DNA of 7,115 nt. Origin: JAISFI01 sp031552335. GTDB taxonomy: Bacteria; Bacteroidota; Bacteroidia; Bacteroidales; Azobacteroidaceae. The notes below the pieces were generated by a model. That model was not told the DNA's origin and searched no databases. It was given only the letters and a program-made list of their open reading frames with translations. The position numbers and the translations under genes are program-made. Shown piece after piece: positions 1-4,456 of this stretch. The stretch spans positions 1 through 7,115 of the forward strand of contig JAVBMQ010000153.1 in NCBI GenBank assembly GCA_031552335.1. The letters run 5' to 3'. Every line of letters starts with the position of its first letter. Within the stretch, counting starts at the first letter, position 1.

Positions 1-25
1 TTAATTTTCTACGAAAAAATAGAGT

Positions 26-272
26 TAATCCCGTACCGAAAAGCTAATTAGGATTCTCTGATTACTGATTTTCGGAATTAACTGTTTGAGTAAAAGTTGA
101 TCAAACAGCCTGATAAGAACCAATAATCTTCTTTGTAAATTATTTAGAATAAATGATTTAATCAGTTTTTGAAAATTTGATTCCATCACTTTAGAAGTGA
201 TAAAAAAGCCTTTAAATACCATTATATCATTTTTAAAATTCGCTTTTCGTGTAAACCAATATGTCAAAGAAC
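26..272 (-). repeat. Left copy of a direct repeat element with conserved ends
   Basis: Two blocks are identical to the right copy at 6529-6761: a 19-nt block at 26-44 (matches 6529-6547) and a 31-nt block at 242-272 (matches 6731-6761). Both pairs are in the same orientation and spacing (197 nt against 183 nt between blocks). The middle is AT-rich and diverged, but both copies keep a small TCACTT-NNN-AAGTGA type hairpin (here 185-201, perfect 7-bp stem). The inner borders of the two blocks are themselves inverted (CGAAAAGC against GCTTTTCG). Similarity may reach a little further left, to about position 4. An 80-codon open frame on the minus strand here has no coding look and is not called. 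It may be a dispersed intergenic or MITE-like repeat; its function is unknown. Confidence 0.6.
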
Positions 273-442
273 GACTTTTACAATTGACAATTGATAATTG
301 GCTAATGCCGATCTTCGATTGACAATTGATAATTTTGTCCTGTTTCCGGAATCAACCGGGCTACAAGTGATTATGTTTGAGGCAGGCGGCCCCGCTCCTA
401 CGGTTTCCCTCGCATGGGAAATGTCATTTCGGTTCGACGCAT
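273..442. other. Gene-free interval: short direct repeat and GC-rich patch
   Basis: No gene is supported between the left repeat element and the terminator. A 17-nt direct repeat (ATTGACAATTGATAATT) occurs at 283-299 and 318-334. It is followed at about 340-435 by a noticeably GC-richer patch containing small hairpins, for example TTCCC-TCGCAT-GGGAA and GAAAT-GTC-ATTTC. A 77-codon minus-strand frame crosses the patch, but it runs through the terminator and the simple repeats, so it is probably not a protein. The patch could be a dispersed repeat or a structured RNA remnant; no known RNA family was recognised. Confidence 0.4.
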
Positions 443-490
443 AAAAAAAGCGTGTAAACCATGTTTTTACACATATTGGTTTACACGCTT
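443..490 (-). terminator. Intrinsic terminator after the thioredoxin gene
   Basis: Read on the minus strand this is a perfect 14-bp stem, AAGCGTGTAAACCA pairing with TGGTTTACACGCTT (477-490 and 448-461), with a 15-nt loop. It runs into seven consecutive T (443-449), of which two overlap the stem. The plus strand has no T-run after the stem, so the orientation is clear. It lies about 90 nt downstream of the thioredoxin stop codon and probably ends the transcript carrying avd, TR, RT and the thioredoxin gene. One arm shares 17 nt with the conserved block of the flanking repeat elements. Confidence 0.8.
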
Positions 491-577
491 CGAGCAAAAG
501 TATTATTTTGAAATAACTTACATCAACTCTTTATTCATCTTTTATTTGCAATTCGTAATTCAGATTTTTTGTCTCTC

Positions 578-1918
578 CTAATTCAAAATTCCCATATCTT
601 CCAATCTCGCATAGCGACCTTTAATAATTCCTTTTTCATCAATTAAAAAGATAACAGGAGTTCCAAAGACTCCATAGTTTTTGAAATTTTCGCCTTCAAA
701 ACCCTTATAATCACAAAGTTTATCCTGCCAGGGCAAATTTTTTGAATGATATTCAAAAACATGTTGGTCAAGATCGGCCGAAACTGATACAATACGGAAA
801 TCTTTTTTCTGCAATTCCGGATAATGTTTTTTCATCTCTTCCAATTGGACTTCACAATTGTGGCATCCGGATTCATAAAAAAAGATGACAGAAGGTCTAT
901 TGAAAGAAATCTCATTGCTTGCTGAAATTAATGGAGCCGGATGTCCGGGCTTAACTTGCGACAACTGGATCAATTTTTTCAATTTTCCTGCAGGATGAGT
1001 GACCCGTCCGGAGACAGCTAAATAATCCACAATCTCTTCCTCTGCTTTCTGCCAGTTGAACTGCTCACACATTGTCATTAAATTACCTGCTAAAGCATTG
1101 AATACTTCCTGAGAATCAATTCGTTGAAGTAAACCTATCATGTCTTTTCCGAAATAATCATGGTAACGATTGCCATTTGCATACAATTCCAGACAGGCGT
1201 TGATGACTTCAAACCATTGGTTACTGCTGTAAAGAGATTCCATGTTCAAACTGTCACGCAAATAAGCTCTGGTATCCGACCACAAAACCGAATCAGGATT
1301 CACCACTAATAAAGCAGCCTTCTTCGATAAGAAATGTCGGATTTCAAGATAACTGGCTGCATAAAGAGGACTATTTTTCAAAGAATCGGCAAAACGAATA
1401 TTTTCCTGTTGTATACGTTGTTTTTCTGTTTTGTAAACAAAATGAAGAAATTCATTTTCTTTATAGACCTTCACTCCTTCTTCCGTCAGTTGTTGCTTCT
1501 GTTCCCGAAGAAACTCTTCCCGGAACCAACGATCTAAAGTTGTATTTTCGATCGAATTCTCAAATATCACATTTTCCATATGAGGATATTCTTCCGGACA
1601 TCTGATGGTAAACGATTCGTTTCCGGACCAGACAAACTCAAACCACGTATAAGGAGGCATTGACAGCACCATGATCCCCGGAGATAATTTTTCTTTTTCC
1701 GAACGGAAAATATACTGTCCCTTACTATCAAACCGGTCATTCACAATTGTATCTGTACTAATTCCTTTCTTTATCAACAAATAGAAAGATTGATTCGCCC
1801 GTTCCGGTATATCCAATTGTAAAAAAGGAGAATTGTTACTTTGCAGTCCATTTTTTCCGGCAAATGCAAAAACTGAACACTGAATAAAAACAAACAATAC
1901 AACAAGGATTTTTTTCAT
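578..1918 (-). CDS. TlpA/ResA-like thioredoxin-family protein, exported
   Basis: From the ATG at 1918 the product is 446 aa. It opens with a signal peptide (MKK, then a hydrophobic run through FVFIQCSVFAFAG), so it should act in the periplasm or outer envelope. Residues from about 25 to 310 form the long, mostly helical N-terminal region usual in Bacteroidales TlpA proteins. The C-terminal about 120 residues form a thioredoxin fold with a CHNC redox motif (Cys352/Cys355) after VIFFYESG, and a cis-proline loop GTP (Pro421). Such proteins exchange thiols and disulfides on exported partners. An in-frame ATG at 1936 overlaps the RT by 11 nt, and the frame is open back to 1984. The 1918 ATG is preferred because the signal peptide starts there, 7 nt after the RT stop. 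The tight spacing implies co-transcription with the DGR. The gene ends abruptly within AT-rich repeat-like sequence. A role in diversification is not shown. Confidence 0.88.
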   Translation of the reverse strand: MKKILVVLFVFIQCSVFAFAGKNGLQSNNSPFLQLDIPERANQSFYLLIKKGISTDTIVNDRFDSKGQYIFRSEKEKLSPGIMVLSMPPYTWFEFVWSGNESFTIRCPEEYPHMENVIFENSIENTTLDRWFREEFLREQKQQLTEEGVKVYKENEFLHFVYKTEKQRIQQENIRFADSLKNSPLYAASYLEIRHFLSKKAALLVVNPDSVLWSDTRAYLRDSLNMESLYSSNQWFEVINACLELYANGNRYHDYFGKDMIGLLQRIDSQEVFNALAGNLMTMCEQFNWQKAEEEIVDYLAVSGRVTHPAGKLKKLIQLSQVKPGHPAPLISASNEISFNRPSVIFFYESGCHNCEVQLEEMKKHYPELQKKDFRIVSVSADLDQHVFEYHSKNLPWQDKLCDYKGFEGENFKNYGVFGTPVIFLIDEKGIIKGRYARLEDMGILN

Positions 1919-1925
1919 CTTTACT

Positions 1926-3137
1926 TTATACTTCATATTTTTTATTGATACTGAATTTATGTAAGCCATTTTGAAAATATCCATAACGAAAAATACTCCG
2001 CTGTTTAGAAAACAAGACTTTGTGTTTCAAGCGATATGTCTTATGATGCTTGAGTATCCCCAAATACGAATTGATTGAGTTTCGCATATAGAACAAGTCT
2101 TTCTTTCCCATTTTGTTATTTTGAATATATTTATCCCAATGTTCCACACAAACATTAAACTTTGCTTTGGTTCTGTTTTTAATGTACGTCCTGTGCGGTT
2201 TTACATAGGCCCCTAAAAATGAAACACCTTTAGCATAATGCTGCAAATAGATCTTATGAGGATGAATATCCAAATTACAATATTCCTGAAGATACATCCT
2301 CACTTGCTGAAGCACTTTATGCAAAACCTCTTTGTCTCTGTGTACGAATATACAATCATCTACATAACGACCATAAAAATCCATCTTCAGAGTTTCTTTT
2401 ACATAGTGATCAAAATCGGATAAATAGATATTACTGAACAATTGAGATGTTAGATTTCCAATGGGTAATCCACAACCTTCAGGAGAATGGAACAGGCTTT
2501 TAGTTTTCGGCAAATGATCCCAATCCGAGGCTTTTCCTTTAACCACACAAGATTTTGTAGGATCATTGAACAAAACTTTCCGGATCAGATGAAATACCAG
2601 ATCAAAATCAAAGCAATCATTCCATTGTAAAGTCTGTTCTTCATCATAATAAGAAAACCTGTGCGGCAAAATCATTCTTTCTATTTTTTCATACAACAAT
2701 TGTCTGTTGATATTCATAAAATAGCCCTGAATATCTATTTTCAGAATGTAACAGTCTTTTGTGTAATTTTCGCTGCAAGTATGCAAAAAAGATTCCAACT
2801 GTCTGATCCCGAATAATGTTCCTTTTCCTTTACGACAGCTGTAACTATCTGGAATAAACTGTTGTTCTACCAACGGATTGACATAATTATATATCAAATG
2901 ATGTATGATCCTGTCCCGAAAATTAGCTGCAAGCACTTCCCTTTTCACCGGATGGGTCACTATAAAACAGATACTGTTGCCTATTTCATACTGCCGGTTG
3001 ACAATATCCTCATACAATTTAAAAAGATAATGTTCATAATGTATCTCAAACTTGAGCTGATTATAAGTATTACGTTTATTTTTCCGGGCATCATAATATG
3101 CCTGAAACAAGTCTGTCAGTAAATCATACTTCTTCAT
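1926..3137 (-). CDS. DGR reverse transcriptase
   Basis: RNA-dependent DNA polymerase that, with Avd, copies the TR transcript into adenine-mutagenised cDNA for retrohoming into VR. From the ATG at 3137 it is 403 aa. Motifs in order: REVLAANFRDRIIHH, then FIPDSYSCRKGKG, catalytic Asp135 in KIDIQGYF, the DGR-type motif 4 GLPIGNLTSQ (residues 223-232, matching [IVL]GxxxSQ rather than the QGxxxSP of group II introns), YVDD at 258-261 with both catalytic aspartates, and FLG in the palm/thumb region. No maturase X, endonuclease or integrase domain is present. About 60 residues between motifs 3 and 4 make it longer than the Bordetella phage enzyme. The frame is open upstream to a TTG at 3170, but that codon sits inside a hairpin; the A-rich AAAGAAAG before the 3137 ATG fits a start in this phylum. 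The RT lies directly after TR and appears intact. Confidence 0.95.
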   Translation of the reverse strand: MKKYDLLTDLFQAYYDARKNKRNTYNQLKFEIHYEHYLFKLYEDIVNRQYEIGNSICFIVTHPVKREVLAANFRDRIIHHLIYNYVNPLVEQQFIPDSYSCRKGKGTLFGIRQLESFLHTCSENYTKDCYILKIDIQGYFMNINRQLLYEKIERMILPHRFSYYDEEQTLQWNDCFDFDLVFHLIRKVLFNDPTKSCVVKGKASDWDHLPKTKSLFHSPEGCGLPIGNLTSQLFSNIYLSDFDHYVKETLKMDFYGRYVDDCIFVHRDKEVLHKVLQQVRMYLQEYCNLDIHPHKIYLQHYAKGVSFLGAYVKPHRTYIKNRTKAKFNVCVEHWDKYIQNNKMGKKDLFYMRNSINSYLGILKHHKTYRLKHKVLFSKQRSIFRYGYFQNGLHKFSINKKYEV

Positions 3138-3152
3138 CTTTCTTTTTTTTGT

Positions 3153-3183
3153 TCCCTGTCCTGAAACCAATCAGCGACAGGGA
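3153..3183 (-). promoter_or_regulatory. Bulged hairpin between TR and RT start
   Basis: TCCCTGTC (3153-3160) pairs with GACAGGGA (3176-3183), and CTGA (3161-3164) with TCAG (3171-3174). The result is a 12-bp helix with one bulged base (3175) and a 6-nt loop. It begins 10 nt past the 3' end of TR and ends 15 nt before the RT start codon. In the Bordetella phage DGR the RNA just downstream of TR is needed to prime cDNA synthesis; this hairpin is the obvious structured candidate for that role here, by analogy only. It could also restrain RT translation. Confidence 0.6.
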
Positions 3184-3193
3184 TTTGTGTTAA

Positions 3194-3222
3194 ATTCTGC
3201 TACACAGCGAACACTCAGACCG
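3194..3222 (-). other. IMH*-equivalent: invariant 3' end of TR
   Basis: In the sense direction the last 29 nt of TR, after its final variable adenine, are identical to the last 29 nt of VR (4459-4487). This block contains five adenines on the sense strand, none of them changed. Position and behaviour match the initiation-of-mutagenic-homing region, where cDNA integration begins. In the Bordetella phage the IMH and its TR counterpart differ by a few bases; here they do not, so the direction of transfer must be set by something outside this block. Confidence 0.7.
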
Positions 3223-3386
3223 TTGGAGCGGTTGTTGTTGTTCATGTTGCCTGCGTTCACGTTGGTACTACCGAAGTTCATGTTCCAAGCGTTCGTTCCG
3301 TTAACTGTACTCGTCCAGTAATAGCCGTTAGAGCCAACGTTAGTAGGAGAGCTACCATCGTTGTTACGGATACCGGCAGCGGGAAG
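3194..3386 (-). repeat. DGR template repeat (TR)
   Basis: This 193-nt non-coding segment aligns without gaps to 4459-4651, the 3' end of the target gene, with 177 identical positions. All 16 differences are T on the plus strand of TR, meaning A in the sense direction. Read in the target frame, TR encodes a lectin-fold end rich in asparagine: 16 AAC codons, including four in a row. AAC cannot become a stop by changes at its adenines. Homology stops exactly after the first base of what is the stop codon in VR, and TR itself has no start codon and lies between avd and the RT. It is the RNA template for mutagenic reverse transcription. Confidence 0.97.
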
Positions 3387-3442
3387 CAGGTTGGGCAGGT
3401 ACTGATTAACTTTACCCCATTAAAAGAGGTGACCTGCTGAAT
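3387..3442 (-). other. Spacer between avd and TR
   Basis: This 56-nt non-coding stretch separates the avd stop from the 5' end of TR. GCAGGT occurs twice (3386-3391, sharing its first base with TR, and 3395-3400) and its complement ACCTGC at 3432-3437, so alternative short pairings are possible in the RNA. No promoter with a clear Bacteroides -33/-7 pattern was found, which suits read-through transcription from avd. Confidence 0.4.
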
Positions 3443-3847
3443 TTAACCGGCACTCTCCGGAAACACAATTTGCCCTTCCGGACTCTCACCTTCAAATTTC
3501 TTCTTCTTCTCCTGGCTGTTAAGCCAGGCATTTAATTGTTTACTTATACTCTCTATCTTTTCATTTGCAGAAACGAATTCTTTCAATCCGATTTGTTTAA
3601 GATCTTGTAATAAACGGAGCAACAAACGGGTTATTTCCAGATTTTCTTTTGCTTTCAAAATCAATTCTTTCTTAGACTGACTGCAATTTGCCCTGTATAT
3701 ATTCATTATCAATTGTACGATTTCATTCCTTAAGCCCTCTCCTATTGTAAATCTATAATCCCGTTCCATATTCTTGCTCTGGTTAAACAATTGCAACAAT
3801 AAATCATAAGAGGTTTTGTAAACGGGAAGATTATCATAAACTGCCAT
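3443..3847 (-). CDS. avd: Avd, DGR accessory variability determinant
   Basis: This 134-aa, lysine- and arginine-rich, almost entirely helical protein opens with MAVYDNLPVYKTSYDLLLQL and continues with RDYRFTIGEGLRNEIVQLI. It fits the four-helix-bundle family that includes Bordetella phage Avd (128 aa) and the 23S rRNA intervening-sequence proteins. In DGRs Avd forms a basic pentamer that binds the RT and TR RNA and is required for templated cDNA synthesis. Its ATG follows the stop of the preceding accessory frame with one base between (TGA-T-ATG), so translation is probably coupled. TR begins 56 nt after its stop. The last about 25 residues (KKKK, then an acidic and proline-containing tail) lie beyond the bundle and are probably disordered. 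Family identity is firm because it comes from both sequence and location. Confidence 0.9.
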   Translation of the reverse strand: MAVYDNLPVYKTSYDLLLQLFNQSKNMERDYRFTIGEGLRNEIVQLIMNIYRANCSQSKKELILKAKENLEITRLLLRLLQDLKQIGLKEFVSANEKIESISKQLNAWLNSQEKKKKFEGESPEGQIVFPESAG

Positions 3848-3848
3848 A

Positions 3849-4295
3849 TCAATAAATCATCTTTTGTAATTCAGACAAAAATAACATACATTCCATAGGC
3901 GTTGAATTTGCAATGGAAAAAGTCTTCAGACGATGAATGATTTCGGAATAATCTTCCGAGGATGTTGATACTTTTTGCAAAACTCTTTCGGAAACAGATT
4001 CTCTCCAGGATTGAAACATCCTCATATTGATCGCTTCCGGAAGTCGGAATATTAATTGCTTATCTCCATCCTGCTTGAGTGCCATGCCTGAGGTTAAATC
4101 ATTCAATGAATTTTCAGGAAATCCTACACTTACAACATCTTTCGCTAATACTTTTACATATTTCTTTGTTACTTTATACGGTTTTATTTTCGTTACTGCA
4201 TAGGCGCTTTGTTCATATGCAATCCAAAATACTCCTTCTTTGTAGAATTTTACTTCAAATTCACTTTCGTGCTGTACCTTATCTTATATTTCCAT
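3849..4295 (-). pseudogene. DGR-associated accessory gene with premature stop
   Basis: A 149-codon frame starts at the ATG at 4295 and ends at the TGA at 3849, one base before avd. Codon 4 is TAA (4284-4286): M-E-I-stop-D-K-V-Q. After that stop the frame stays open and protein-like, for example FYKEGVFWIAYEQSAYAV and KVTKKYVKVLAKDVVSVGF, and runs smoothly into the 85-codon part that can start only at a TTG at 4106. No ATG, GTG or TTG lies in frame between the stop and 4106, so the well-formed N-terminal half seems untranslated unless the stop is read through. A single base change would restore a 148-aa protein. I do not recognise the family. Its position, coupled to avd, suggests a role in the retroelement or its regulation. 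A sequencing error in the TAA codon, or real translation from the TTG, remain possible. Confidence 0.6.
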
Positions 4296-4358
4296 TTTTA
4301 ATATTGTATTAATTTTATTTCAAATTCTCTATTATGTTGTATTTTCAATTATTTCCAT
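4289..4358 (-). repeat. Second, degraded copy of the accessory gene start
   Basis: An ATG at 4358 begins ATGGAAATA exactly like the ATG at 4295, 63 nt downstream. About 28 nt after it comes AGAGAATTTGAAATAAAATT, which matches 18 of 20 positions of the corresponding stretch after the 4295 ATG, with a 2-nt offset. Both starts also have ATTA just upstream. This looks like a short tandem duplication of the 5' end. The upstream copy stops after eight codons. It could alternatively act as a tiny leader peptide. Confidence 0.4.
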
Positions 4359-4394
4359 CTCTAATTTTTTTAAAATCGACCGCTCCGCGGTATT

Positions 4395-4424
4395 AAAAAC
4401 CCGTGCGCTTTAAATGCGCACGGG
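4395..4424 (-). terminator. Intrinsic terminator / potential cruciform downstream of VR
   Basis: A perfect 9-bp GC-rich stem CCCGTGCGC/GCGCACGGG (4400-4408 and 4416-4424) has a 7-nt loop and is followed on the minus strand by five T (4395-4399). It begins 32 nt after the target stop and is the evident terminator of the target gene. In the Bordetella phage DGR a DNA hairpin just downstream of VR is needed for efficient target recognition, so this structure may serve both purposes. A second small perfect hairpin, ACCGC-TCC-GCGGT, follows at 4379-4391. Confidence 0.8.
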
Positions 4425-4454
4425 AAATAGTCGAATATTTTTAAATAGTCGAAT
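4425..4454. repeat. Tandem 12-nt repeat between target stop and terminator
   Basis: AAATAGTCGAAT occurs at 4425-4436 and 4443-4454, period 18, filling nearly all of the gap between the terminator stem and the target stop codon. It lies next to the VR end where retrohoming would begin. Its function is unknown. Confidence 0.5.
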
Positions 4455-4456
4455 TT

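Noticed and set aside
25..267. 80-codon minus-strand frame in the left repeat element
   Set aside because: It uses a TTG start within the repeated block, overlaps the repeat element end to end, has low-complexity AT-driven composition, and the right copy of the element does not keep the frame open.
26..334. CRISPR-like array from repeated short blocks
   Set aside because: The repeats are few and unevenly spaced, spacers of uniform length are absent, and no cas genes are seen.
264..497. 77-codon minus-strand frame
   Set aside because: It runs through the terminator hairpin, the GC-rich patch and the direct repeats; its protein-like segments are explained by those repeats.
1919..1984. N-terminal extension of the thioredoxin to 1984
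   Set aside because: The extension overlaps the RT gene and would place 22 residues before a standard signal peptide that begins at the 1918 ATG.
1926..3137. Group II intron or retron origin for the reverse transcriptase
   Set aside because: There is no maturase or endonuclease domain, no intron domain V-like sequence was noticed nearby, motif 4 is the DGR form, and a matching TR/VR pair plus avd are present.
3138..3170. Upstream TTG start adding 11 residues to the RT
   Set aside because: The TTG lies in the loop region of the 3153-3183 hairpin, and the ATG at 3137 has a better A-rich leader.
4079..4312. 77-codon plus-strand frame
   Set aside because: It is a shadow of the accessory gene on the opposite strand, with leucine-rich low-complexity content.
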